Below the pieces are notes generated by a model. That model was not told the origin of the DNA. It saw only the letters and a program-made list of their open reading frames with translations, and did not search any database. This document shows, piece by piece, positions 20,311 to 29,979 of a DNA stretch of 64,000 nt. This DNA is from Limibacillus halophilus (GTDB lineage: Bacteria; Pseudomonadota; Alphaproteobacteria; Kiloniellales; CECT-8803). Each line of letters opens with the position of its first letter. Positions within the stretch are counted from its first letter, which is position 1. The stretch is taken from the NCBI RefSeq assembly GCF_014191775.1, contig NZ_JACHXA010000001.1, positions 310,001-374,000 on the forward strand, given 5' to 3'. The position numbers and the translations under genes were made by a program.

Positions 20311-21162
20311 ATGAATGAAGTCGGTTCAATGAAGAAAAATATCGTTCGACATATGCATTTGGTGTCTGATTCTACGGGGGAAACGCTAAACTCCGTAGCC
20401 CGGGCTTGTCTGGTTCAGTTTGAGAATGTGGAGCCACGAGAGCATGTCTGGAGTTTGGTTCGCACCAAAGGACAGATGGAAAAGGTCTTGCTCGGTATCC
20501 AGGACTCCCCCGGCCCGGTGCTAATGACTGTCCTGAACGACGTCTTGCGGCAACGCCTCGTCGAGGGCTGTCGGGAAATGGGCGTTCCCTGTATCCCGGT
20601 TCTGGAGCCGGTCATACACACGCTAGGAGCCTATTTCGGAGCAACCATTAGCGGCCGTCCGGGGCTTCAACACGCGCTTGATGCCGAGTACTTCGATCGT
20701 ATCGAAGCGGTCAACTATGCTCTAGGTCATGACGATGGCCAGCAGAGTGAGAAACTGGCCGAGGCCGATGTGATCCTCGTTGGCGTTTCGCGCACCTCAA
20801 AAACCCCAACCTGCATTTACCTCGCCAATCGTGGTATTCGCGCCGCCAATGTGCCGATTGTTCCTGGCCTTCCGCTTCCCGAACCGCTTTTTTCCCTGAA
20901 AAAGCCGTTGATCGTTGGGCTAACCAAGGATCCTGACCGCCTCGTACAGGTGCGCCGCAATCGTTTGCGAATAGACGAGGATCAGGATGGCGAGAGCGAT
21001 TACGTGGACCCCGAAGCCGTTAGGCAAGAAGTGGCCGACGCCCGTCGGCTCTATAATCGCCAGGGGTGGCCGATCATAGATGTGTCGCGTCGCTCCATCG
21101 AGGAGACGGCCGCTGCGATTCTCTCGCTGCTCGCCAAGCATCGGGAGGTCGATGCGTCATGA
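20311..21162 (+). CDS. ppsR: Pyruvate, phosphate dikinase / PEP synthase regulatory protein PpsR (DUF299)
   Basis: Bifunctional kinase and Pi-dependent pyrophosphorylase that switches PPDK or PEP synthase off and on by phosphorylating the residue next to its catalytic histidine. The protein has 283 residues. The P-loop-like motif GVSRTSKT is at 158-165, and the N-terminal LVSDSTGETLNSVARA is typical. The ATG at 20311 is used; an ATG at 20329 is an alternative and neither has a strong ribosome-binding site. It is the first of five rightward genes, with its stop overlapping maf (ATGA). Confidence 0.93.
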   Translation: MNEVGSMKKNIVRHMHLVSDSTGETLNSVARACLVQFENVEPREHVWSLVRTKGQMEKVLLGIQDSPGPVLMTVLNDVLRQRLVEGCREMGVPCIPVLEPVIHTLGAYFGATISGRPGLQHALDAEYFDRIEAVNYALGHDDGQQSEKLAEADVILVGVSRTSKTPTCIYLANRGIRAANVPIVPGLPLPEPLFSLKKPLIVGLTKDPDRLVQVRRNRLRIDEDQDGESDYVDPEAVRQEVADARRLYNRQGWPIIDVSRRSIEETAAAILSLLAKHREVDAS

Positions 21163-21758
21163 GTCCCTCCGTGATACTCGCCTCCGCCAGCCGCTCCCGG
21201 CAGCGGCTGCTTGCGGACGCCGGGGTTGAGGTTGTAGCGGAACCGGCGCCGGTCGATGAAGCGGAGGTTAAGGAAGCGCTGCGCGCCGAAGGCGCCAACG
21301 CCCTACAGGTCGCGGAAACCCTGGCTGAACTTAAGGCCCGGCACGTATCCAGGCGCCATCCGGAAACCCTCGTGATCGGTGCAGATCAGATGCTGGTGTG
21401 CGAGAAGGTCTGGTTCGATAAGCCGGGCGACATGACCCAAGCGGCAGACCATCTGAGGCAACTCGCCGGGAAACGCCATGAACTCCTGACCGCCGTTTCC
21501 GTGATGCGGGGCGGCGAGGTTTTGTGGCATCATAACGATATGGCACGCCTGACAATGCGGCCGTTCAATGATGTCTTTATCAAGGATTATCTTGCTGAAG
21601 TCGGCGACCTGGCGCTGCAGTCCGTTGGCGCCTATCAGCTTGAAGGACGCGGCGCCCAGCTCTTCCAGAAAGTCGAAGGCGATTTTTTCACCATCTTGGG
21701 GTTGCCACTATTGCCTTTGCTCGATTTTCTGAGAAACCATGAGGTCGTGCCGCGATGA
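21159..21758 (+). CDS. maf: Maf family nucleotide pyrophosphatase
   Basis: Hydrolyses non-canonical or modified nucleoside triphosphates (dTTP/UTP or m7GTP, depending on subgroup). The protein has 199 residues. The signature ILASASRSRQRLL is at the N-terminus, followed by the acidic VIGADQML segment. The true start overlaps the ppsR stop by ATGA at 21159; the longer frame from 21066 lies inside ppsR. The stop overlaps aroE in the same way, so translation is likely coupled along the operon. Confidence 0.94.
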   Translation: MSPSVILASASRSRQRLLADAGVEVVAEPAPVDEAEVKEALRAEGANALQVAETLAELKARHVSRRHPETLVIGADQMLVCEKVWFDKPGDMTQAADHLRQLAGKRHELLTAVSVMRGGEVLWHHNDMARLTMRPFNDVFIKDYLAEVGDLALQSVGAYQLEGRGAQLFQKVEGDFFTILGLPLLPLLDFLRNHEVVPR

Positions 21759-22603
21759 CAGACCAGATATTGACCGGAAAGACCAAGCTGGCCGGCGTGA
21801 TGGGATGGCCGGTGACACATTCTAAATCACCGCGATTACATGGTTTCTGGTTGAGGAAACATGGGCTCGACGGCGCTTACCTTCCTTTAGCCGTTCATCC
21901 CGACAACCTTGGTGCGGCTTTGTCTGCGCTACCAAAGCTCGGCTTTCGCGGGTGCAATCTAACCATTCCCCACAAGGAGGCGGCGCTCGATCTCTGTGAT
22001 CGCCTGGACCCGCTCGCCCGGCGAATCGGTGCAGTGAATACGGTTGTCGTGGATGCTGAGGGGCACCTCGTCGGCAGCAATACGGATGCCTTTGGCTTTA
22101 TTTCCAACCTGAAGCAAAACGCACCGGCATGGCGGGCCGGCGCGGCGCCGACGTGCGTGCTGGGCGCGGGCGGCGCGGCGCGGGCGGTGCTGGTGGGGCT
22201 ATTGGACGAGGGCGTGCCGGAGGTTCGTATCGTCAATCGCACGGTCGCGCGCGCGACAGCGCTTGCCGATGAGTTTGGAAACCGCGTTCGGGTCGTGCCC
22301 TGGGGAGATTGGCGCACGGCCTTTGCTGATTGCGATCTGTTGGTGAACAGCACGGCGCTTGGCATGCAGGACCAACCGCCCCTGGAGATAGACTTGGCGG
22401 CTCTGCCGTCGACAGCTACGGTCAATGACATCGTCTACGCGCCGCTGGAGACCGCCCTGCTTGCCGCTGCGCGGATGCGTGGCAACGGAATCGTCGATGG
22501 CTTGGGCATGCTGCTACACCAAGCGCGCCCCGGTTTTGCCTCCTGGTTTGGCGTTGAACCGGAGGTGACGGAGGACCTCAGGGCCTTCGTTTTGGGAGGA
22601 TAG
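21755..22603 (+). CDS. aroE: Shikimate dehydrogenase AroE
   Basis: NADPH-dependent reduction of 3-dehydroshikimate to shikimate in aromatic amino acid synthesis. The protein has 282 residues. The shikimate-binding VTHSKSPRLH is at about 20-29, the catalytic lysine is in LTIPHKEAA, and the NADP fold has VLGAGGAARAVL. Its start overlaps maf by ATGA and coaE follows after 3 bp. The maf-aroE-coaE-dnaQ order next to the origin is common in alphaproteobacteria. Confidence 0.96.
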   Translation: MTDQILTGKTKLAGVMGWPVTHSKSPRLHGFWLRKHGLDGAYLPLAVHPDNLGAALSALPKLGFRGCNLTIPHKEAALDLCDRLDPLARRIGAVNTVVVDAEGHLVGSNTDAFGFISNLKQNAPAWRAGAAPTCVLGAGGAARAVLVGLLDEGVPEVRIVNRTVARATALADEFGNRVRVVPWGDWRTAFADCDLLVNSTALGMQDQPPLEIDLAALPSTATVNDIVYAPLETALLAAARMRGNGIVDGLGMLLHQARPGFASWFGVEPEVTEDLRAFVLGG

Positions 22604-22606
22604 GCC

Positions 22607-23242
22607 TTGGTTATCCTTGGCCTCACAGGTTCTATCGGTATGGGAAAGAGCACGACGGCCACAATGCTGCGCCGTATGGGAGTGCCCGTCCATGATGCCG
22701 ATGCGGCCGTACACCGCTTGATGGCTTCGGGAGGCGCGGCGGTCGCGACTATCGAGAAGGCTTTTCCCGGCACCCGGGGCGCAAATGGTGGCATTGATCG
22801 CAAGGCGTTAGGTGCGAAGGTTTTCCAGGACCCCGCGTCACTACGTCGGCTTGAAGCTATCTTGCATCCGATGGTGCGGGCTGAAACGGCAGCCTTCTTG
22901 CGGCGGCAGGCGCGCATGCGGCATCCGCTGGTGGTGTTGGATATTCCCCTGCTTTACGAAACGGGCGCGGAGACGCGGGTGGACGCTGTTCTGGTTGTGA
23001 CGGCGCCGGATTTCGTGCAGCGCGGACGGGTGCTCAAACGAACTGAGATGACCCAGGCGCGGCTGGACGCGATTCTGGCACAACAGGTCAGTGACCACGA
23101 AAAACAACGTCGTGCGGATTTCGTTTTGAAAAATGGGCTTTCCAAGGGATGGGCCTTGAAGCGTCTCAAACGTATCGTCAAATTTGCCAGGGGGCTGGAG
23201 TCGCGGCATTGGCCGCCGAAATACGGCATGGGAATGGAATAG
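22607..23242 (+). CDS. coaE: Dephospho-CoA kinase CoaE
   Basis: Last step of coenzyme A synthesis, phosphorylating the 3'-hydroxyl of dephospho-CoA. The protein has 211 residues. The P-loop is [12 protein letters not shown] near the N-terminus, and the DADAAVH segment follows. The start codon is TTG at 22607; it is well supported by GGGAGG eight bases upstream and no better start lies nearby. It starts 3 bp after the aroE stop. Confidence 0.95.
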   Translation: MVILGLTGSIGMGKSTTATMLRRMGVPVHDADAAVHRLMASGGAAVATIEKAFPGTRGANGGIDRKALGAKVFQDPASLRRLEAILHPMVRAETAAFLRRQARMRHPLVVLDIPLLYETGAETRVDAVLVVTAPDFVQRGRVLKRTEMTQARLDAILAQQVSDHEKQRRADFVLKNGLSKGWALKRLKRIVKFARGLESRHWPPKYGMGME

Positions 23243-23253
23243 AGGTAGGTTGG

Positions 23254-23931
23254 ATGCGCGAGATCGTGCTGGATACGGAAACCACGGGATTCGATCCCAC
23301 CGAAGGACACCGGATCGTCGAGATCGCTTGCCTGGAGTTGGTGAATCACGTGCAGACCGGGCGTCATTGGCGTCGCTTCATCAATCCCGAGCGCGACATG
23401 CCCGCCGAAGCCTTCGCGGTTCACGGTCTATCCGAAGAGTTTTTGCGACAGCACCCCAAGTTCGCCGAGGTCGCGCAGGAGTTTTTGGATTTCATTGAGG
23501 ACGACAAGCTCGTCATCCACAATGCTGAATTCGATATGCGGTTTATCAACGCCGAGTTGGCGCTGCTTGAGAGGCCGCCCTTACCCTCAACTCAGGCCAT
23601 TGATACGCTCCAGATTGCGCGCAAACGCTTCCCGGGCGCGCCGGCAAACCTCGATGCGCTGTGCCGCCGCTTTGGGATAGACAACTCACACAGAACGCAC
23701 CACGGCGCACTCCTCGACTGCCAGCTCTTGGCGGAGGTTTATCTCGAACTAAGGGGTGGCCAGCAACAGGGATTGGCCCTGGCCAGCGTCTCGACCGTTT
23801 CTTCCGAGGTGCAAAACGCCGAGGAGCGGAGGTTTCGTGAGCCACGACACCATGCAGCCACCCAGGCTGAACGCGATGCGCACGCGCAAATGCTTGAGAA
23901 ACTCAAGGACCCGCTCTGGGCTAAAAAGTAG
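23254..23931 (+). CDS. dnaQ: DNA polymerase III epsilon subunit DnaQ
   Basis: 3'-5' proofreading exonuclease of the replicative polymerase. The protein has 225 residues. The DEDD(h) motifs are visible: ExoI D7-E9 in [10 protein letters not shown], ExoII in [14 protein letters not shown], ExoIII in [14 protein letters not shown]. The ATG at 23254 follows AGAGGTAGG; the longer frame from 23149 lies within coaE. It ends the origin-proximal rightward operon and converges with secB, 5 bp away. Confidence 0.96.
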   Translation: MREIVLDTETTGFDPTEGHRIVEIACLELVNHVQTGRHWRRFINPERDMPAEAFAVHGLSEEFLRQHPKFAEVAQEFLDFIEDDKLVIHNAEFDMRFINAELALLERPPLPSTQAIDTLQIARKRFPGAPANLDALCRRFGIDNSHRTHHGALLDCQLLAEVYLELRGGQQQGLALASVSTVSSEVQNAEERRFREPRHHAATQAERDAHAQMLEKLKDPLWAKK

Positions 23932-23936
23932 TGTTG

Positions 23937-24440
23937 TCAGCCTTGCGGCGCGTCGCCCTGCTCGGTCGAAGCCTTCGCCGCAGAACCGTTCTCGCTGGCC
24001 CCGGCGGCTTGCTGCTTGGACAGCAACTGGCGGAAGTCGATCGGGCTAATCAACAACGGCGGGAAGCCTGACTCTATGGTGGCGCTGGATATGATTGAGC
24101 GCGCAAAGGGGAACAAATGGTGCGGGACTCCAACCAACAGAATCTGCTGTAGACGTTCGTCGTCCATCTCGGCAGAGACCGTCACCAGTGCGCCATACTG
24201 CAGTTCAATCATGAAAGCGGCTTGGTCACCGGACTTTGCTTCGACCTGCAGCGAAAGCACCACCTCGTAGCTTGTTTCCTGCAAGCGCCGCGCCTCGACA
24301 TTGACATTAATGCCGATCTCCGGAGAGCTCTTCATGGATCCGTAAATCATGGGCGCGTTCGGATTCTCCACAGAGAGATCGCGCACGTATTGATTGTTGA
24401 TTGAAAAGGGAATGGCGCTGCGGGGCGCTTCGTCAGCCAT
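23937..24440 (-). CDS. secB: Protein-export chaperone SecB
   Basis: Tetrameric cytosolic chaperone that keeps precursor proteins unfolded and delivers them to SecA. The protein has 167 residues. The core has FSINNQYVRDLSVENPNAP at the start and ARSIISSATIESGFPPLLISPIDF near the end, followed by an alanine- and glutamine-rich tail. It is downstream of the phosphatase gene on the same strand, and is the usual neighbour of dnaQ in alphaproteobacteria. Confidence 0.96.
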   Translation of the reverse strand: MADEAPRSAIPFSINNQYVRDLSVENPNAPMIYGSMKSSPEIGINVNVEARRLQETSYEVVLSLQVEAKSGDQAAFMIELQYGALVTVSAEMDDERLQQILLVGVPHHLFPFARSIISSATIESGFPPLLISPIDFRQLLSKQQAAGASENGSAAKASTEQGDAPQG

Positions 24441-24527
24441 GAGGGTTCGCTTCTCCTGAACGGGTTTCCTGGCGTTCTGCTAGCACGGCTGATGCTGTGG
24501 GCGCAAGCAGCCGACGGCGATCTGCGG

Positions 24528-25055
24528 TCAGTGCCGGCTTGGGTCGAACGTCAGATGGTGGCAGTTTTGAAGTCCTTCGCCGGTAAGGCCCTGGATAAAG
24601 GCCCAATGACTGACAACGAGAGTCTTGTCAGTGTCGGGGGAGGTTCGGGTTTTGGCGACGAAAGAAATGCAGCGATGTTGCAGGTCGGCGGCACTTTCCG
24701 GCCCTGGGGACCACCAAATCTCTTCCAGATCGGAAAAATCCAATCCGCTGAAACGGGCGGCGAGCTTCGACCGGCTCGACCCGATATCGCAGCTAAAATA
24801 GGCCTGCTCGCGCACCAACGGCTCGATCTCTATCGGTAATTTCAGCGCTTCCGACAGAATCGAGGCGGTCTGTAGCGTTCGCGTATAGGGGCTAGAAAGG
24901 ATGCGGCTGAAGCCAACGGTCGCCAAACGTTCCGCAGCGGCCCGGGCTTGCCGAAAGCCCTCCTCGGTCAGCTCGGGATCCTCAATCCCGGGGTCTTGCC
25001 GGGTTTTGCCGAAATGCAAATTGAAGTGCGACTGGGCATGACGCAAAAGAATCAT
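24528..25055 (-). CDS. Histidine phosphatase family protein
   Basis: A 175-residue protein of the phosphoglycerate mutase-like superfamily. The phosphate-pocket motif is ILLRHAQSHFN, with R5 and H6, where most members have RHG. The second histidine is in VVSHWAFIQGL. The substrate is unknown; members act on small phosphoesters or phosphoproteins. Its start overlaps the fxsA stop by ATGA (25052-25055). Confidence 0.85.
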   Translation of the reverse strand: MILLRHAQSHFNLHFGKTRQDPGIEDPELTEEGFRQARAAAERLATVGFSRILSSPYTRTLQTASILSEALKLPIEIEPLVREQAYFSCDIGSSRSKLAARFSGLDFSDLEEIWWSPGPESAADLQHRCISFVAKTRTSPDTDKTLVVSHWAFIQGLTGEGLQNCHHLTFDPSRH

Positions 25056-25534
25056 GGTAGCGACCTTGGATCACTATCGTGAGGCCCTTCACCACGGCGC
25101 GCGCTTTCGTCGACCTCTTCGAATTCGCCCTCAATTACCCCGCCGCCCGGACTAGGCCTGCGTGGGGTGCCGTCGCGTCGAACCTTCACGAACCGCCCGG
25201 TACCGCTTCGCAATAGGTCGCGTATGGGCGGTAAAAGCAAAAGCACGCCGAGGGTGTCCGTAACGAAGCCCGGCAGCAGGATCAAGAACCCGGCTATAAC
25301 CAGACACACGCCGTCGAACAACTCGCGGTCGGGCACGATGCCGGCGTCCATCTGCTGTTGAGCGCGCGTCAAGACGGCTAGGCCCTGTTGCTTGACCACG
25401 GCCACGCCGACCATCGTTCCCAACACCACCGCTACAAGCGTCGCCATGAGACCAATGGCCTCGCCTACCTGGATAAAGACCGCGATTTCAACCAGCGGAA
25501 CAGCGATGATGGCGAGAAGTAATAGGATTGGCAT
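25052..25534 (-). CDS. fxsA: FxsA family membrane protein
   Basis: Small inner-membrane protein of 160 residues with about three or four hydrophobic helices in the first 110 residues and a hydrophilic acidic tail. The conserved LVEIAVFIQVG and LLPGFVTDTLGVLLLLPPIR segments identify the FxsA family, named for relief of phage F exclusion by T7 in E. coli; its normal role is unknown. It is divergent from the Tim44-like gene across a 166-bp gap. Confidence 0.9.
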   Translation of the reverse strand: MPILLLLAIIAVPLVEIAVFIQVGEAIGLMATLVAVVLGTMVGVAVVKQQGLAVLTRAQQQMDAGIVPDRELFDGVCLVIAGFLILLPGFVTDTLGVLLLLPPIRDLLRSGTGRFVKVRRDGTPRRPSPGGGVIEGEFEEVDESARRGEGPHDSDPRSLP

Positions 25535-25700
25535 GCTTGCTCTTTGTCTGTGTAGTTCTTATTTGTGGAAGGTCTGGTAGAATGCAACAAAAGCCCTATC
25601 TTCAGGAAGGGCTACGATAACCTGTGCAGCCGTACTCTGTACCGCCGTTCATGGCGGTCCGGCTTGAAACTTGGGAGAAGAGGGGCATTACTGCAACCCC

Positions 25701-26417
25701 ATGAACGGATTTCAATTCATAGACATCCTCATTCTGGCTGTGATTGCCGGCGTGTTGTTTTTCCGGTTACGAGGCGTCTTGGGTCGGCGGACCGGCTTTG
25801 ATGAGCCGAATGATCTGACTGGCTTCGAAGACACCGAAGAAGGTCCGGGAAAGAAGACGGCGCACCCTCAAGACGAAGATTCCGTGATCCAGTTGCCTGG
25901 CAATGACCGGCGAGAGTCGGCTATGAACGCCAAGCCGGATGTTTCGGGCGAAGGGGTGTCCAAGGCTGCTGAAGCCGGGTTGACCCAGATCGCTCTTGCC
26001 GACCCTGATTTTGATAAGGGCCGCTTCCTGCAGGGCGCCACGGCGGCCTTCGAAATGATCATCTCGGCCTTTGCTGCCGGCGACACGAAGACGCTACGCC
26101 CCTTGTTGGCCCGCGATGTCTATGAAGACTTTGCCGGTGCAATTAAGGCGCGCGAGGCCGACAAGCAAACGCTGGAAACGACTTTCGTCGGAATGCAGAA
26201 GGCCGAGATCACCGATGCCGAGCTGCGCGACCGTACCGCCTATGTCACCATCACCTTTGTTTCCGAGCAGATAAATGTTCTCAAGGACGAGGAAGGGCGG
26301 ATTCTTGACGGTGACCCCAACAAGGTCAGCGCCATCACGGATATCTGGACGTTTGCACGCAACACCAAGAGCCGCGACCCGAATTGGTCGCTGGTCGCTA
26401 CCGATGGCGGCAACTGA
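25701..26417 (+). CDS. Tim44/TimA-like domain protein
   Basis: A 238-residue protein with one N-terminal membrane segment (IDILILAVIAGVLFFRLR), an acidic linker and a C-terminal Tim44-like domain of the NTF2-like fold. Bacterial relatives (TimA in Caulobacter) are membrane-bound, but the function is not settled. The ATG at 25701 starts MNGFQFIDILILA, the usual N-terminus, and is preferred to a TTG at 25671. The gene overlaps mltA by 14 bp; the fxsA/Tim44/mltA cluster is conserved in alphaproteobacteria. Confidence 0.88.
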   Translation: MNGFQFIDILILAVIAGVLFFRLRGVLGRRTGFDEPNDLTGFEDTEEGPGKKTAHPQDEDSVIQLPGNDRRESAMNAKPDVSGEGVSKAAEAGLTQIALADPDFDKGRFLQGATAAFEMIISAFAAGDTKTLRPLLARDVYEDFAGAIKAREADKQTLETTFVGMQKAEITDAELRDRTAYVTITFVSEQINVLKDEEGRILDGDPNKVSAITDIWTFARNTKSRDPNWSLVATDGGN

Positions 26418-27684
26418 TTGCCGAGAGAAGACCAGGCGCCATTATGCATGGTTTTCTTTGTTGGGTTTCCTCTTGGTCGGGTTGGCGGCTTGTGATGAGC
26501 CACAGACGGAGCAGCCGGAGGAAACCGTCACCCCTACCGAGTACCTGACACCGACGCCTCCCCCGGGAATAGACCTGGGCTCGCAGGCACGCCTACTGCC
26601 TCTCGACTTTGATGACCTGCCAGGGTGGTCGGAGGACCGCCAAACCGAGGCGTTGCCGGCGTTGATCCGGTCTTGCGAGCGATTGAACACGCTTCCGCTC
26701 GAGCGGGTGATGGAACCGGAGGCGTTAGCCATGACAGCAGGCGACTGGCGCGAAGCCTGCGGCGACCTGCCGGCATCCGATGCCGGGGTCGATACCGTAC
26801 GGGCCTACTTCGAATCTCATTTCCGGCCCTTCGCGGTCGTCGATGAAGGCGGCCAATCGGACGGCTTGTTCACCGGATACTACGAAGCGGAGGTTCGGGC
26901 CAGCCTTGTGCCGTTGGCCGAGTACGACGTGCCGCTCTATCAACCGCCACAAGATCGCGTGACGGTCGATCTCAGCGCGTTTGGTGCGGATCTGCCAAAG
27001 CAAACCCTGGTCGGAAGAGTGGCGCAAGGGCGCTTGGTTCCCTATTACAGCCGTGCGGAGATCAATGCGGGGCAGCTGTCCGGGCAAGGGTTGGAGCTGA
27101 TCTGGCTCGACGATCCAGTCGATGCTTTCTTTCTCTCAGTTCAGGGGTCGGGCGTTGCGACACTGCCGGACGGAAGCGAACTGCGACTAGGTTATGCAGC
27201 TTCCAACGGTCGTGAATTCTACGCCATCGGAAGGGCACTTATAGAGAGCGGCGAGCTGCCGCGGGATTCCCTTTCGATGCAGGGCATTCGTGACTGGCTG
27301 CGTGCCAATCCTGATCGAGCCAGCGAATTAATGGCGCGCAATGATCGCTACATTTTTTTCCGCATCGTCAATGGTGAAGGCCCCATCGGAACGCAGGGGG
27401 TGGCACTGACTCCACGTCGCTCGCTGGCCGTGGACCGCAGCGTCATACCTTTAGGTGCGCCGCTGTGGTTGGTGGTTGCAACTCCTGATGAATCCGAGCC
27501 GCGAGGGCGGCTGATGGTGGCACAGGATACCGGGAGCGCCATCAAGGGCGCTGTGCGGGGAGATTTCTTTTTCGGCTCGGGCGAACCGGCATTGGCCGAG
27601 GCTGGGCGAATGAAGGCAACGGGAAAGTACTGGTTGCTATTGCCGCAGGCTGTGGCCCAGCGACTATCACGACCCGATAGCTAG
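26404..27684 (+). CDS. mltA: Membrane-bound lytic murein transglycosylase A (MltA), lipoprotein
   Basis: Outer-membrane lipoprotein that cleaves peptidoglycan glycan strands to 1,6-anhydro ends. The protein has 426 residues. A lipoprotein signal with lipobox LAAC lies near residue 30. The MltA domain includes GLFTGYYEAEV and FFLSVQGSGV. The C-terminal 3D domain has the catalytic aspartate D375 in AQDTGSAIKGAVRGD. The start at 26404 overlaps the Tim44-like gene and gives a proper n-region; the longer frame from 26275 has no signal-like start. Confidence 0.92.
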   Translation: MAATDCREKTRRHYAWFSLLGFLLVGLAACDEPQTEQPEETVTPTEYLTPTPPPGIDLGSQARLLPLDFDDLPGWSEDRQTEALPALIRSCERLNTLPLERVMEPEALAMTAGDWREACGDLPASDAGVDTVRAYFESHFRPFAVVDEGGQSDGLFTGYYEAEVRASLVPLAEYDVPLYQPPQDRVTVDLSAFGADLPKQTLVGRVAQGRLVPYYSRAEINAGQLSGQGLELIWLDDPVDAFFLSVQGSGVATLPDGSELRLGYAASNGREFYAIGRALIESGELPRDSLSMQGIRDWLRANPDRASELMARNDRYIFFRIVNGEGPIGTQGVALTPRRSLAVDRSVIPLGAPLWLVVATPDESEPRGRLMVAQDTGSAIKGAVRGDFFFGSGEPALAEAGRMKATGKYWLLLPQAVAQRLSRPDS

Positions 27685-27778
27685 ATGGTATTGCATTTGT
27701 AAAGTGGTCATACCATTGTCCGCCCCATCAACCAGCAGTGAACGGGTGCGGCGGAATGTTGAAGGAAAGGTCCAAGAT

Positions 27779-28546
27779 ATGAGTGATTCCAAACCACGCA
27801 TCGGCCTTTTCGTGACTTGTCTGGTCGACTTGCTCCGGCCCAGTGTGGGTTTCGCTGCTGTCGAGTTGCTGGAAGCGTCTGGCTGCGTGGTAGAAGTGCC
27901 GCAGTCACAGACCTGTTGCGGGCAACCCGCCTACAACTCTGGCGATCGCAAGGATGCACAGGCCGTGGCGCGCGCGACCATCGAAGCCATGGAGGGCTTC
28001 GACTATGTGGTTGCGCCCAGCGGCTCTTGCGCCGCCATGTTGCGTGAACATTATCCCACGCTTTTCAAGGATGGCGATGTCTGGCGGGAGCGAGCCCGGC
28101 ACCTGGCCGAACGAACCCATGAACTGATTTCGTTTCTGGTCGATGTACGTGGTCTTCAAGGCGTTTCCGCACGGCTTTCCGCGCACGCGACTTACCATGA
28201 TTCCTGCTCGGGCCTGCGCGAGCTGGGCGTGAAGGATCAACCCAGGAAACTGCTAAACAGTGTTGAAGGCCTGCAGTTGACCGAACTCCGCGAGTCCGAG
28301 GTTTGTTGTGGCTTTGGCGGCACTTTCTGCGTCAAGTACCCGGATATCTCCAATGAAATGGTGACCAGCAAGGTGCGGGACATCGAAGCCAGCGGCGCAA
28401 AACTCTTGCTGGCGGGTGACCTTGGCTGTTTGCTGAATATGGCGGGTAAGCTCAAACGCCTGGGCTCTCAAGTCGAGGTGCGCCACGTCGCGGAGGTTCT
28501 AGCAGGACATATCGAGCAGCCCGCAATCGGTGAGGAGCGGAACTGA
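27779..28546 (+). CDS. lutA: L-lactate utilisation protein LutA (LldE), CCG-domain Fe-S protein
   Basis: Subunit of the LutABC complex that oxidises L-lactate to pyruvate. The protein has 255 residues with two cysteine-rich CCG domains: CLVDLLRP with QTCCGQP in the first half and HDSCSGLRELG with CCGFGGTF in the second. The ATG at 27779 starts MSDSKPRIGLF, the usual N-terminus; the frame extends upstream to 27704. It shares one base with lutB (TGATG). A 94-bp gap separates it from mltA, and it carries no obvious regulator or lactate permease beside it. Confidence 0.93.
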   Translation: MSDSKPRIGLFVTCLVDLLRPSVGFAAVELLEASGCVVEVPQSQTCCGQPAYNSGDRKDAQAVARATIEAMEGFDYVVAPSGSCAAMLREHYPTLFKDGDVWRERARHLAERTHELISFLVDVRGLQGVSARLSAHATYHDSCSGLRELGVKDQPRKLLNSVEGLQLTELRESEVCCGFGGTFCVKYPDISNEMVTSKVRDIEASGAKLLLAGDLGCLLNMAGKLKRLGSQVEVRHVAEVLAGHIEQPAIGEERN

Positions 28547-29979
28547 TGCAGTCGCAGAGCCATGCTTTCAAGGAACGCTCAAGCGCGGCGCTTCAGGACG
28601 TGCAGCTGCAAAAAGCGCTCGCGAACGTCAAGACCGGTTTCATCGACAAGCGCGCCGCTGCCGCCGCCGCTCTGCCGGAGTTCGATGCGCTGCGCGACGC
28701 TGCGCGCGACATCAAGAACCATACGTTGGCTCATCTCGACCTCTACCTAGAGCGCTATGAGGAAAAAGTGATTGCCTCCGGCGGCACGGTGCACTGGTGC
28801 GCGACGGCGGCCGATGCCCGAGATGCCGTGGCTCAGATCTGTCGCTCCGCGGGTGCGAAAACCGTAACCAAGGGCAAATCGATGATCTCCGAGGAGATCG
28901 GGCTCAACGATCACCTGGAAGCCGAAGGGCTGACGGTCGTGGAAACCGATCTGGGTGAATACATCATCCAGCTTCGCAAGGAGCCGCCGAGCCACATTAT
29001 TGCCCCGGCGGTTCATGTGACGCGCGAACAGGTAGAGGCTGATTTCCGCAGCCACCACAAAACCCTGCCAGATGACCGCAAGCTGGATGAGGCCGAATTG
29101 TTGGTCGCCGAGGCGCGCGAAATGCTGCGACAACGCTACCTGGAAGCGGATGTCGGCATCACCGGCGCTAATTTCCTGATCGCCGAGACCGGGACTTCGG
29201 TCATCGTTACGAACGAGGGGAACGGCGATCTGACGCAGAGTTTGCCCAAGGTCCACGTGGTTATCGCCAGTCTGGAGAAGATCGTCCCGACCCTGGAGGA
29301 TACCTGCACGATCCTGCGCGTTCTGGCGCGTTCCGCGACCGGCCAGGAGTTTTCGTCCTACACGACCTTTTCCACCGGGCCGCGCCGCGCAGAAGACCCC
29401 GACGGTCCGGAGGCCTATCATGTCATTCTGCTCGACAATGGCCGTAGCGCGATGCTGGGTACCGAGTTCGAAGAGATGCTTCGCTGCATTCGCTGCGGTG
29501 CCTGTATGAACCATTGTCCGGTCTATCACGCGGTTGGCGGCCATGCGTACGGCTGGGTCTATCCCGGGCCGATGGGTGCGGTGTTGACCCCCAGCCTGAT
29601 TGGGGTCGAAAAGGCCGGACAACTGCCCAATGCCTCGACCTTTTGCGGGCGTTGCGAGAGCGTCTGTCCGATGCGAATTCCCTTGCCGAAGCTTATGCGC
29701 CACTGGCGCGAGCGGGAGTTCGAGAAGCACCTGTCACCGGCAGCGGTTCGGTCCGGACTTTCGGCCTGGCGGTTCTTTGCGACGCGCCCCCGTCTCTATC
29801 ATCTGGGCGGGCGCATCGCTGCGGCGATGATGGCACGGCTTGCCGGTCGCAAGGGGCGCTTGAAATCCTTGCTGTTGGGTGGGGGCTGGACGAAACACCG
29901 CGACTTTCCGGCACCGGAGGGCAAGACATTTCAGCAGCTTTGGGCGGAGCGCCAACGGTCGGAAGGGCCTGCCTCATGA
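28546..29979 (+). CDS. lutB: L-lactate utilisation protein LutB, 4Fe-4S protein
   Basis: Core subunit of LutABC. The protein has 477 residues. The N-terminal LUD domain spans about 70-300. Two ferredoxin-type clusters follow, with ligands C314, C317, C320, C324 (CIRCGACMNHCP) and C367, C370, C374 (CGRCESVCP). The LutB-specific C-terminal segment comes after. It sits between lutA and lutC with overlapping start and stop codons on both sides, so the three are made together. Confidence 0.94.
   Translation: MQSQSHAFKERSSAALQDVQLQKALANVKTGFIDKRAAAAAALPEFDALRDAARDIKNHTLAHLDLYLERYEEKVIASGGTVHWCATAADARDAVAQICRSAGAKTVTKGKSMISEEIGLNDHLEAEGLTVVETDLGEYIIQLRKEPPSHIIAPAVHVTREQVEADFRSHHKTLPDDRKLDEAELLVAEAREMLRQRYLEADVGITGANFLIAETGTSVIVTNEGNGDLTQSLPKVHVVIASLEKIVPTLEDTCTILRVLARSATGQEFSSYTTFSTGPRRAEDPDGPEAYHVILLDNGRSAMLGTEFEEMLRCIRCGACMNHCPVYHAVGGHAYGWVYPGPMGAVLTPSLIGVEKAGQLPNASTFCGRCESVCPMRIPLPKLMRHWREREFEKHLSPAAVRSGLSAWRFFATRPRLYHLGGRIAAAMMARLAGRKGRLKSLLLGGGWTKHRDFPAPEGKTFQQLWAERQRSEGPAS

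Noticed and set aside
28747-29730. Long open frame antisense to lutB (327 codons)
   Set aside because: Antisense shadow of a strong gene.
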